Positions 1 to 8,016 of a stretch of DNA of 64,000 bases are shown here, in pieces; position 1 is the first letter of the stretch, and each line of letters begins with the position of its first letter. The DNA comes from CADEFQ01 sp035433705. Its GTDB lineage: Bacteria; Pseudomonadota; Gammaproteobacteria; Steroidobacterales; Steroidobacteraceae. The stretch is taken from the NCBI GenBank assembly GCA_035433705.1, contig DAORVK010000001.1, positions 1 to 64,000 of the forward strand, written 5' to 3'. The notes beneath the pieces are model-generated. The model was not told the origin of the DNA, made no database searches, and saw only the letters and a program-made list of their open reading frames with translations. A program made the position numbers and the translations under genes.

Positions 1-2
1 CG

Positions 3-2480
3 CTGAAGCGGGTGGGCGAACGCGGCGCCGGCAAATGGCAGCGCGTCAGCTGGGATGAAGCGCTCAACGACATCGCCGACAAGATGATCGATGCCATGGT
101 GTCCGATGACGGGCCGGGCTCAGTCATCTGGGATCAGGGCACGGCCCAGACCAACGGCGGCGCGGGCTTCGCCATGATGCGCACCGCGCTGGTGCTCGAC
201 ACGCCGGTGCTCGACGTGAATACCGAAATCGGCGATCACCGCCCGGGCTTCTGCGTCACCACTGGCAAGATGGTGCATTGCAGTTCCTCGGACGATCTCT
301 TCTATTCCGATCTGATTCTCATCTGGGGCGGGAACCCGATCTACACCCAGATTCCGAATGCGCACTTCATCACGGAAGCGCGCTACAACGGCGCGCGCGT
401 CATCACCATCGCGCCCGATTACTCGGCCTCCTCGATCCACGCCGATCAGTGGGTGCCGGTCAAGGTCGGCAGCGATGCGGCGCTCGGCCTCGGCATGGCG
501 CAGGTGATGATCGCCGAGAGTCTCTATAACAAGCGTTACGTCCAGGAACAGACCGACCTGCCGCTGCTGACGCGCGTGGACAACGGCCGCTTCCTGCGCG
601 GTTCGGATCTGAAGGCAGGCGGCGCTGAAGACGCTTTCTATTGCTACGACCTCGCCAGCAAGCGGCCGGTCGAGGTCTCGAAGAGAACTCTCGAGCTCGG
701 GGCCCTGGATCCGGCGCTAGAAGGCGAGTTCGAGATCGATACCAGTCAGGGCAAGCTTCGGGTGCGCCCTGTCTTCGCGCAGCTGCGCGAGCATCTGCAG
801 CAGTACGAGCCGCAGAAAGCGAGCCCCCTCTGCGGCGTTGATCCAGAGACCATCCGGCAACTGGCGCGCGATCTCGCGAAGGCCCGCGCGGCGACTTGCA
901 TCAGTCAATCCAACTTTTCCAAGTACTACCACGGCGTCGAGATGGAGCGCGCGCAGCTCCTGTGCTTCGCGCTGGCCGGCCAGATGGGGCGCAAGGGCGC
1001 GGGCTACATGTCCTTCCCTTATCTCTCGGTCGATGGTGTCGACGGGCTGGCGAACCTCAAGGGCGCGGGCAATCCGAAGCTGCAGCTTGCGGCACTTGGC
1101 CTGAAGCTCGCCCCGCACTTCATCGCGGACAAGCTGCGGGGCCAGACAAAGGAAATGACCATCTACGACCTGGCGCGCGACGAGTTCCGCCACGGTGCGT
1201 TTCCGCCGAGTCTGCTCTGGCTCTATCACCAGGGCGGTTTCGACGAGGTCTACGGACGCTCTGCAGACTGGGATCCGGCCATGAAGCGGCCGCTGTCGTC
1301 CTTCATGGACGAGGCAGTCGAGAAGGGCTGGCAATTGAAGCCCAGGAACCGTCCGCGCATCTTCATGGAAGCCGGTGGCAACGTACTGCGCCGCTTCCGC
1401 GCCTACGATGTGATGATCGAGAAGCTGCTGCCGAAGCTCGATCTGATGGTCACCATCGACTGGCGCATGAGCAACACGGCGCTCTACAGCGACTACGTAC
1501 TGCCCGCCGCCGCCTGGTACGAGAAGGACGACATTACCTGGGCGACGCCTCTCTCGCCCTTCTCGCAGGTGGTGACGCGCGCCACGAAGCCGGTCGCGGA
1601 AGCCAAAGCCGACTGGGAGATCCACTGCCTGCTGCTGAAGACCATCCAGCGGCGCGCCGCCGAACGCGGCCTCGCGAAGTTCAAGGATCGCCATGGCGAG
1701 GAGCGCAGTTTCGACGTCTACGATCAGTTCACCTTCAGTGGCCGCTACACCGAAGACAATGTCGAGGAGCTGCTGGACCTCATCCTCGAGTTGTCCTCCA
1801 ATGTCGGCGATGTGAACTGGCAGAAGCTCAAGGAAAAGGGCTTCCAGCGCTTCACGGCCCTCGGCGACAACGGCTTCATGAACATCGGCAATGCGACCGA
1901 CGTCAAGGAGAACGAGACCATCACCGCAGGGCTCTGGCATACCGAAAAGAAGATGCCCTGGCCGACGCTTACCCGGCGCATCCAGTTCTGCATCGATCAC
2001 CCGTTCTACGAGGAGCTCGGCGAGCGCCTGCCGGTGCACAAGGATCAGCCGAGCATCGGCGGCCAGTATCCGCTTTACATGACAGGCGGGCACACGCGCT
2101 GGTCGATCCATGCCAGCTGGCGGGACCAGAAGTACATGCTGCAGTTGAATCGCGGCGAGCCGGTGATCTTCATGAGCGTGGAGGATGCGCAGGCGCGCAG
2201 CATCCAGGACGGTGACCGCGTGCGCGTTTTCAACGACATCAGCTCCACCGAGATGCAGGCGCGCGTCGCTGCCGCCCACCGCCCGGGCCAGGCGACCTGT
2301 TATCACGCCTGGGAGCCCTTCATGTACAAGAACCGCAAGAGCTACTCGACGCTCACGCCCAATCCGATCAACCCCGTGCAGCTCGCGGGTGGCTACTACC
2401 ACCTGCAGCCGATGCCGGCGCTGTTCAGCCCCGGCTCAACGGATCGGGCCACCCGCATCGAAATCGAGCGCGTTGCATGA
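3..2480 (+). CDS. Molybdopterin oxidoreductase (DMSO reductase family), 3' part; gene starts before the window
   Basis: Catalytic subunit of a Mo-bis-MGD oxidoreductase, cut at the left edge. The frame is open to the first base and reads LKRVGERGAGKWQRVSWDEAL, a typical internal stretch just after the N-terminal Fe-S region, so the GTG at 12 is not a real start. About 825 residues are visible. MGD-binding features include an IWGGNPIYTQ segment and a C-terminal molydopterin-dinucleotide-binding domain (GGHTRWSIHASW onward). The motif EIGDHRPGF may carry the Asp that ligates Mo in type II enzymes such as ethylbenzene and steroid C25 dehydrogenases; this is inference. A TorD-like chaperone gene lies in the same operon. 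No beta (Fe-S) or gamma (haem b) subunit gene follows; they could lie upstream. Substrate unknown; hydroxylation or dehydrogenation of a steroid-like compound is suggested by the neighbours. Confidence 0.85.
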   Translation: MKRVGERGAGKWQRVSWDEALNDIADKMIDAMVSDDGPGSVIWDQGTAQTNGGAGFAMMRTALVLDTPVLDVNTEIGDHRPGFCVTTGKMVHCSSSDDLFYSDLILIWGGNPIYTQIPNAHFITEARYNGARVITIAPDYSASSIHADQWVPVKVGSDAALGLGMAQVMIAESLYNKRYVQEQTDLPLLTRVDNGRFLRGSDLKAGGAEDAFYCYDLASKRPVEVSKRTLELGALDPALEGEFEIDTSQGKLRVRPVFAQLREHLQQYEPQKASPLCGVDPETIRQLARDLAKARAATCISQSNFSKYYHGVEMERAQLLCFALAGQMGRKGAGYMSFPYLSVDGVDGLANLKGAGNPKLQLAALGLKLAPHFIADKLRGQTKEMTIYDLARDEFRHGAFPPSLLWLYHQGGFDEVYGRSADWDPAMKRPLSSFMDEAVEKGWQLKPRNRPRIFMEAGGNVLRRFRAYDVMIEKLLPKLDLMVTIDWRMSNTALYSDYVLPAAAWYEKDDITWATPLSPFSQVVTRATKPVAEAKADWEIHCLLLKTIQRRAAERGLAKFKDRHGEERSFDVYDQFTFSGRYTEDNVEELLDLILELSSNVGDVNWQKLKEKGFQRFTALGDNGFMNIGNATDVKENETITAGLWHTEKKMPWPTLTRRIQFCIDHPFYEELGERLPVHKDQPSIGGQYPLYMTGGHTRWSIHASWRDQKYMLQLNRGEPVIFMSVEDAQARSIQDGDRVRVFNDISSTEMQARVAAAHRPGQATCYHAWEPFMYKNRKSYSTLTPNPINPVQLAGGYYHLQPMPALFSPGSTDRATRIEIERVA

Positions 2481-2487
2481 GGACCCC

Positions 2488-3900
2488 ATGACGGAATTCG
2501 AAGAGAAGGCATTCCTTGCGACCCTGCGCTCCTGCGTCGGGCGAACCGGCGCACCGATCACGGCGCGTGATCCGGTCAATCGTGCCGCGATCCGCAACTG
2601 GTGCGACGCCATGCGTTTCGATGGCGAAGCCGCGGATGACGCAGCCGCATCGGGATGCGGCACCGCGCCGGCCGCGATGCTGGCCGTCTGGAACCTGCCC
2701 GGCAACATTCCGCGCGTATTCGATCCTGACTGCCCGCGCGGCAAAGTCTTTGCGCTCCTGAAGGAAGCGGGCTTTGCCTCGATGATCGGCACGAACACCG
2801 AGGAGGAGTACAACCGGCCGCTCGAAGTCGGCGAGCTTCTCACCGGCACGCTGTCACTGCTCGAGGTATCGGAGCAGAAGAGCACGGGGCTCGGCACCGG
2901 CTACTTCGTGACCACGCTCACCGAGTTCACGAACCAGACAGGCGAGCGCGTTGGCAGCTGGAAGTTCCGCACCTTCAATTTCCGGCCACGCCAGCGCACC
3001 GATGAAGAACTCGCGAAGGCGAAACAGCACCGGGAGCAGCAGTCGCGGATTGCGCAGCATCTGCTCGTGCGACCACGTCCGGCGGTGATGAAGGAAACGG
3101 CGTTCTTCTGGGAAGGCGCAAAGGCCGGCGAACTGCGCATCCAGCAATGCCGCAGCTGTCAACGTCTGGCGCATCCGCCGGTCGTGCGCTGCCCGGCCTG
3201 TGGCTCGTACGACCTCGGCTATCGTGTGGCCAGCGGCAAGGCCACGCTCTACAGCTTCGTCGAGCCGGTGCATCCGCCCATGCCCTTCATGCGCTATCCC
3301 TACGTGGTGGGGCTTGTCGAGCTCGAGGAAGGTACACGTCTCCTCACCAATATCGTGCACTGCGCGCCCGAGCAGGTGCGCATCGGCATGCCGCTCGAGC
3401 TTGTATTCCAGCAGACCGACCCGGAAATGCGGTTGCCGATGTTCCGCCCGGTGACGCCGCCACCCAATCGGCGCACGCTCCCCTTCGGGGAGGTGCAACC
3501 GGGCCAGGAACTGCCACTGCACCCGATCGATGTCACCACCCGACGCATTGTCGCCGGTGCCATCGCCACCCGCGACTTCGAGGATATCCACCACGAAATG
3601 GCCGCGGCGAAGCACGCCGGCCTGCCGGATCTCTTCATGAACATTTTCACTACGAGCGGTCTGTGCACGCGCTACGTGCAGGCCTGGGCAGGGCCGGAGG
3701 CCCGCATCACGGGAATCAACGTTCGCCTGGGTACCCCCAACGTGGCCGGCGACGCCATGACGCTTGCGGGCGTCGTCGAGAGCTGCACGGCCGGCAGGGA
3801 CACCGGCAAAGTGAACGTGACTCTGCGCGGCCGCAACGCGATGGGCGATCACGTCACGGGCACCGTGACGGTCGAATTGCCGCAGCGAGGACCCAGATAA
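2488..3900 (+). CDS. MaoC-DUF35-MaoC fusion, ChsH2-ChsH1-like enoyl-CoA hydratase
   Basis: 470-residue three-part protein. Residues ~1-155 resemble a FAS1/MaoC-like hot-dog dehydratase. Residues ~205-310 form a DUF35 rubredoxin-like zinc ribbon (C221, C224, C235, C238) with an OB-fold. Residues ~330-470 are a second MaoC domain whose ATRDFEDIHHE motif holds the expected Asp/His catalytic pair. In Mycobacterium tuberculosis these parts are separate: ChsH2 (MaoC+DUF35) and ChsH1 (MaoC), which hydrate the 17-propenoyl-CoA side chain of cholesterol metabolites. In that system the DUF35 part also docks the aldolase Ltp2. Here they are one chain and the thiolase/aldolase gene follows with a TAATG overlap. 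Start chosen at the ATG 8 nt after the previous stop, with GAGGA just upstream. The domain call is firm; the steroid substrate is inferred. Confidence 0.85.
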   Translation: MTEFEEKAFLATLRSCVGRTGAPITARDPVNRAAIRNWCDAMRFDGEAADDAAASGCGTAPAAMLAVWNLPGNIPRVFDPDCPRGKVFALLKEAGFASMIGTNTEEEYNRPLEVGELLTGTLSLLEVSEQKSTGLGTGYFVTTLTEFTNQTGERVGSWKFRTFNFRPRQRTDEELAKAKQHREQQSRIAQHLLVRPRPAVMKETAFFWEGAKAGELRIQQCRSCQRLAHPPVVRCPACGSYDLGYRVASGKATLYSFVEPVHPPMPFMRYPYVVGLVELEEGTRLLTNIVHCAPEQVRIGMPLELVFQQTDPEMRLPMFRPVTPPPNRRTLPFGEVQPGQELPLHPIDVTTRRIVAGAIATRDFEDIHHEMAAAKHAGLPDLFMNIFTTSGLCTRYVQAWAGPEARITGINVRLGTPNVAGDAMTLAGVVESCTAGRDTGKVNVTLRGRNAMGDHVTGTVTVELPQRGPR

Positions 3901-5078
3901 TGGCAATGTCATTCTCCGGAAAGACCGCGATCGCCGGCATCGGCGCGACGGATTTCTCCAAGTGCTCGGGGCGCAGCACGCTGCGCCTGGCGGTCGAGGC
4001 CTGCGAAGCGGCCATCCGCGATGCGGGCATCACGCCCGACATGATCGACGGCATGGTGACCTACACGGTCGATGACAATCACGAGATCGATGTCTGCCGC
4101 AGCCTCGGTACCGATCGCCTGACGCACTTCAGCCGCATCCACCACAGCGGCGGCGCGGCCTGCGGCACCATTCACCAGGCCGCGATGGCCGTGATGAGCG
4201 GCGCGGCGAACTACTGCCTCGTCTATCGCGCCTTCAACGAGCGCTCCGAGACACGCTTCGGTGTCGGCGTGCAGGAGCGCGCCCCGCTGCCCACGCCGAT
4301 GGAAGTGGATTTCGGCTGGAGCTCGCCCTTCGGGCTGCTCACGCCGGCGAGCTGGGTGGCGATGTTCGCCCAGCGCTACATGCACGAGTACGGCGCGACG
4401 ACCGAGGACTTCGGGCGCGTGGCCGTCGCCTGCCGGCGGCACGCCGCCAACAATCCGGCCGCATTCTTCTACAAGCAGCCGATCTCATTGGAAGACCACC
4501 AGAAAAGCCGCTGGATCGTCAAGCCGCTGCGCCTGCTCGATTGCTGCCAGGAATCCGACGGTGGTCAGGCGTTTGTCGTGACCACGCTCGAGCGTGCGCG
4601 CGACCTGAAGTCAAAGCCCGCTGTCATCCGCGCTGCCGTCCAGGGTTCCTGTGACGATCAGCAGATGATGAAGAGCTACTACCGCAAGAGCATTTCCGGC
4701 ATCTCCGAGATGGCGCTTTGTGCCGAACAGGTCTATGCCGAGAGCGGGCTCTCGGCCGCCGATATCCAGACCGCCGTGTTCTATGATCACTTCACGCCGC
4801 TCGTGTTGCCGCAGCTCGAGGAGTTCGGCTTCTGCAAGCGCGGCGAAGCAAAGGACTTCATCAAGGACGGCAACATCGAAATCGGCGGGCGGTTGCCAGT
4901 GAACACGCACGGCGGCCAGATCGGCGAGGCCTATCTGCACGGCATGAATGGCATCGCCGAGGGCGTGCGGCTCACGCGCGGTGAATCCTGTAATCAGCCG
5001 CAACACGTCGACAACGTCCTGGTGACCGCGGCCGCTGCCGTGCCCACCAGCGCCCTGATCCTGTCCCGTGATCGCTGA
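3900..5078 (+). CDS. SCPx/Ltp2-like thiolase family protein (probable retro-aldolase)
   Basis: 392-residue thiolase-fold protein of the lipid-transfer/SCPx group. N-terminal GKTAIAGIGATDFSK is typical of this group, as are CQESDGGQAFVVTT in the middle and NTHGGQIGEAYLHGMNG near the C terminus. Ltp2 and the Pseudomonas aldolase Sal1 belong to this group and cleave beta-hydroxyacyl-CoA side chains of steroids in complex with a DUF35 partner, rather than acting as thiolases. The start ATG overlaps the previous stop by one base (TAATG), so it is translationally coupled to the MaoC-DUF35-MaoC fusion that would be its partner and substrate supplier. An ordinary beta-ketothiolase role is possible but less likely in this context. 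Confidence 0.82.
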   Translation: MAMSFSGKTAIAGIGATDFSKCSGRSTLRLAVEACEAAIRDAGITPDMIDGMVTYTVDDNHEIDVCRSLGTDRLTHFSRIHHSGGAACGTIHQAAMAVMSGAANYCLVYRAFNERSETRFGVGVQERAPLPTPMEVDFGWSSPFGLLTPASWVAMFAQRYMHEYGATTEDFGRVAVACRRHAANNPAAFFYKQPISLEDHQKSRWIVKPLRLLDCCQESDGGQAFVVTTLERARDLKSKPAVIRAAVQGSCDDQQMMKSYYRKSISGISEMALCAEQVYAESGLSAADIQTAVFYDHFTPLVLPQLEEFGFCKRGEAKDFIKDGNIEIGGRLPVNTHGGQIGEAYLHGMNGIAEGVRLTRGESCNQPQHVDNVLVTAAAAVPTSALILSRDR

Positions 5079-5087
5079 GGTGCGTTC

Positions 5088-6254
5088 ATGAAAGTGAAAC
5101 TCACCGAACAGGCACTTCTCGATGCGGCCCGCGGCAACACGGGCCTCGCCGACTTCGGTGACGAGGCCGACTGGCACGAGGGCTTCCAGCGGCTCGTGCA
5201 GAGCCTGAATGAAGAGGCGCGCCTCAACGCCGTCGGGCGACTGATCGCCTTCAACGAGCTGTTGCGCCATCTCGAGAACCGGCTGCGCGTGACTGAAGAC
5301 CTGAAGCGTCATCCCGGGATTCTCGACGTCGAGATCGTCAAGCCTCTCTTCATGGTGGGGTTGCCGCGCACGGGCTCGACCATCATGCACGATCTGCTCG
5401 CCAAGGACCCGGCCAACCGCGTGCCGATGACCTGGGAGTGCCACCTCATGTCGCCGCCGGCGGAAGCGGCAAGCTACGAGACGGATCCGCGCATCGCAGT
5501 CTGCGAACAGCACTTCGAACAGACCTCGCGGGCGCTCATCCCCGAATTCCAGGCGTTGCATGAGATGGGTGCGCTCTTGGCGCAGGAATGCCTGATGCTC
5601 AATGCCTTCGATTTCAAGAGCATCATCTTCGCCAACCAGTTCAGGATCCCGGGCTACCAGAGCTGGGTCGAGAACTCGGACCCGACCCCGGTCTACCGCA
5701 CCCACAAGCGCCAGCTGCAGTACATGCAGTGGCGCAACCCCCGCGAGCGCTGGGTGCTGAAGAGCACCGGCTATCACTGGGGGCTCGCGGCCATCTGTGA
5801 GGTGTATCCGGATGCGCGCATCGTCATGACGCATCGTGACCCGCTGAAACTCATCGCCTCGCACTGCTCGCTCGTCTCCATGGCCTGCAGCATGGGCAGC
5901 GATGAGGTCGACCGGATCGAGATCGGGCAGATGTGGAGCAGGTCATGGGAGGAAGCGATGCGCCGGGGCGTGGCCTTCCGTGAAAGCGGCCACCCGGTAG
6001 CACGCGGTGCTTTCGACATGCATTTTGCGGAGATCCTGAAGGACCAGGTCGACATGGCGCAGAGGATCTACGAGCACTTCGACATCCCGATGAGCGAGGA
6101 GGCTCTGCGCCGCATGCGCAGCTTCATCGCGAGCAATCCGCGGGATCGCCACGGCACGCACCGCTACACGCTCGAGCAGTTCGGCCTCGATCGCTCGAAA
6201 GAGCGTGCCCGCTATCGCTTCTATCAGGACTACTTCAAGGTGGCCGAGGAATGA
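5088..6254 (+). CDS. Sulfotransferase family protein
   Basis: 388 residues with a PAPS-binding P-loop-like motif GLPRTGST at residues 91-98, the hallmark of the Sulfotransfer_3 family. Members transfer sulfuryl groups from PAPS to hydroxyls, but many bacterial members beside CoA-catabolic genes have no proven activity. It follows the thiolase by 9 nt and overlaps the next gene by ATGA, so it belongs to the operon. Sulfonation of a hydroxylated steroid-like intermediate would fit; this is inference. No signal peptide is visible, so it is cytoplasmic. Confidence 0.82.
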   Translation: MKVKLTEQALLDAARGNTGLADFGDEADWHEGFQRLVQSLNEEARLNAVGRLIAFNELLRHLENRLRVTEDLKRHPGILDVEIVKPLFMVGLPRTGSTIMHDLLAKDPANRVPMTWECHLMSPPAEAASYETDPRIAVCEQHFEQTSRALIPEFQALHEMGALLAQECLMLNAFDFKSIIFANQFRIPGYQSWVENSDPTPVYRTHKRQLQYMQWRNPRERWVLKSTGYHWGLAAICEVYPDARIVMTHRDPLKLIASHCSLVSMACSMGSDEVDRIEIGQMWSRSWEEAMRRGVAFRESGHPVARGAFDMHFAEILKDQVDMAQRIYEHFDIPMSEEALRRMRSFIASNPRDRHGTHRYTLEQFGLDRSKERARYRFYQDYFKVAEE

Positions 6255-7339
6255 GCAGTGATGCGCTGGCCGGCGTCAAGGCCTGGGAAGACTTCTGCGA
6301 ACAACTGAAGGCGGCCGGTGCGGTACTCGCGAGGCCCGCGACGCCCAAGGACGATCTCACGCAGGCGGAAGGCCTGCGCAAGCTCGCGCGCATGATCCGC
6401 ATGGGGCTCGAGGCCACGCTCGAGTACGCGGACACGCGCCACCCCGAAGTCTATCCGCTCGTCACGCCAACCACTCTGGGGGAAGGCGAGACTTCGGATG
6501 CCCGTTACCACCAGACGATGATCGATGGCAGCCGGACTTATGTGCTGAGCGGCGAGCGGGGCGATGCGCCCTTCATCGAGCTCACGGTCTATGCCGGCAA
6601 GATCGGCATCGATGCGCACAGCGCGCAAGTGGGCGCCCTCACCGAGCACGAACTCAAGGTGGATGCCGAAGGGCGCTACGAGATCATCCTCTCGCCGGAA
6701 AAGCACCCCGGTAACTGGATCCGCACGACGCGCGAGGCGACGTGCGTCTTCATCCGCCAGTACGCGCACGACTGGAGCCGCACTGTGGGTGCCACGTTCA
6801 ACATCCGCGAGATCGGTTCCGACTCATTGCCGCCCAATGTCACGCTCGCACAGGTGATCGCGGCCCTGCCGCGCACCGCGGCCTACGTGGCGCGCTCGAG
6901 CGCGATCTGGGCGGGCATCGTCGATCAGGCACGCCAGGCGCCGCCCAACCGCTTCGTCACCTTTCCCGCGACGGACCACGATGCGTCCCCCGAAATGCCC
7001 ACGGGTCATCGCTTCTCATCGGGCCATTTCCGCCTCGAGCCGGACGAAGCGCTGATCGTGACACTGCAGCCGGCCGAAGTGCCGTACTGGGGCATGGACG
7101 TCACCAATTACTGGTTCGAGCCGCTGTCCTTCCCTTCGCACCGCTCTCACGTCAATAACCGGACAGCGGCGGCCGCGGCAGACGGCACGGTGAGAGTCGC
7201 AATCGCGGCATCCAGTCCGGGCGCAGACAACTGGATCGACACGCGCGGTCACCGCGAGGGCATGATGATGTTTCGCTGGTCCCGGACGGCACTGCCTGTG
7301 CCGCAGATCGCAACTGAAGTGGTCCGGTTGAAGTCATGA
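6251..7339 (+). CDS. DUF1214 domain protein
   Basis: 362-residue protein with a C-terminal DUF1214-type region: EKHPGNWIRT around the middle, then YWGMDVTNYWFEPLSF and DNWIDTRGHREGMMMFRW near the end. DUF1214 proteins are of unknown biochemical function and recur beside catabolic genes for steroids and other hydrophobic compounds. It shares ATGA overlaps with the genes on both sides (6251-6254 and 7336-7339), which ties it to the operon. No signal peptide is visible. The family call is good; the role is unknown. Confidence 0.75.
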   Translation: MSSDALAGVKAWEDFCEQLKAAGAVLARPATPKDDLTQAEGLRKLARMIRMGLEATLEYADTRHPEVYPLVTPTTLGEGETSDARYHQTMIDGSRTYVLSGERGDAPFIELTVYAGKIGIDAHSAQVGALTEHELKVDAEGRYEIILSPEKHPGNWIRTTREATCVFIRQYAHDWSRTVGATFNIREIGSDSLPPNVTLAQVIAALPRTAAYVARSSAIWAGIVDQARQAPPNRFVTFPATDHDASPEMPTGHRFSSGHFRLEPDEALIVTLQPAEVPYWGMDVTNYWFEPLSFPSHRSHVNNRTAAAAADGTVRVAIAASSPGADNWIDTRGHREGMMMFRWSRTALPVPQIATEVVRLKS

Positions 7340-8016
7340 GCCCGGACGCAAAAAAACTGCTGGAGGGGAGCACCGCCGCACGCAGTGCGCTCTATGCGCT
7401 GCTCGCCGAAGCTTTCGGCTATCCACGGGGCGAGCTGCTCGATGCGATCCGCTCCGGCACGCTGGTGAGGCGCCTGCGGGAATGGATCGCGCAGCTTGAT
7501 CCACCGCTGACGGAACCGATCGACTGGCCGGCGCTCGAAGGCGCCGGCGATGGGGCTCTGGCAGCCGAATACACGCGACTCTTCGACGCCGGCACCGCCG
7601 CTTCGCCCTGCGCACTGTACGGTGGCCTGCACGTGGGGCCGCAGATGACCACGATGGAAGAGGTGCTGCGCTTCTACCAGCATTTCGGCCTGGCCCCGAC
7701 GGGTGTCAGCCGCGACACCCCGGATCACCTCTCGGCCGAGCTCGAGTTCCTGCACGTGCTCGCCTATGGGGAAGCCGAGCTTGGTGCGCGCGGTGAGGAC
7801 ACCACGTCCTGGCGCCTCGGCCGGCGGGACTTCATCGCGCGCCACCCGGGGCGCTGGGTTCCGCTGATGCGCGCGAAACTCGCGCAGCAGAATCCCCTGC
7901 CCTACTACGCCGGGCTCGTCGCATTGCTCGAGCAGTGCCTCGCGGCCGATCTGGCGGAGCTCGAAGCCCGGCACGGCAGCGCCTCGCGCGATCCGCACCG
8001 GAGCATCCCGGCATGA
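7336..8016 (+). CDS. TorD/DmsD-like Mo-enzyme maturation chaperone
   Basis: 226-residue all-helical protein with the TorD-family pattern: ALYALLAEAFGYP at the N terminus, EYTRLFDAG, CALYGGLHVGPQ, a PDHLSAELEFLHVL core motif and a late RHPGRWVPLM segment. TorD-type chaperones bind a specific Mo-bisMGD apoenzyme, hold it for cofactor insertion and check Tat export. The oxidoreductase at the start of this operon is the obvious client. Both ends overlap neighbours by ATGA. The family call is strong and the client assignment is by context. Confidence 0.87.
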   Translation: MSPDAKKLLEGSTAARSALYALLAEAFGYPRGELLDAIRSGTLVRRLREWIAQLDPPLTEPIDWPALEGAGDGALAAEYTRLFDAGTAASPCALYGGLHVGPQMTTMEEVLRFYQHFGLAPTGVSRDTPDHLSAELEFLHVLAYGEAELGARGEDTTSWRLGRRDFIARHPGRWVPLMRAKLAQQNPLPYYAGLVALLEQCLAADLAELEARHGSASRDPHRSIPA

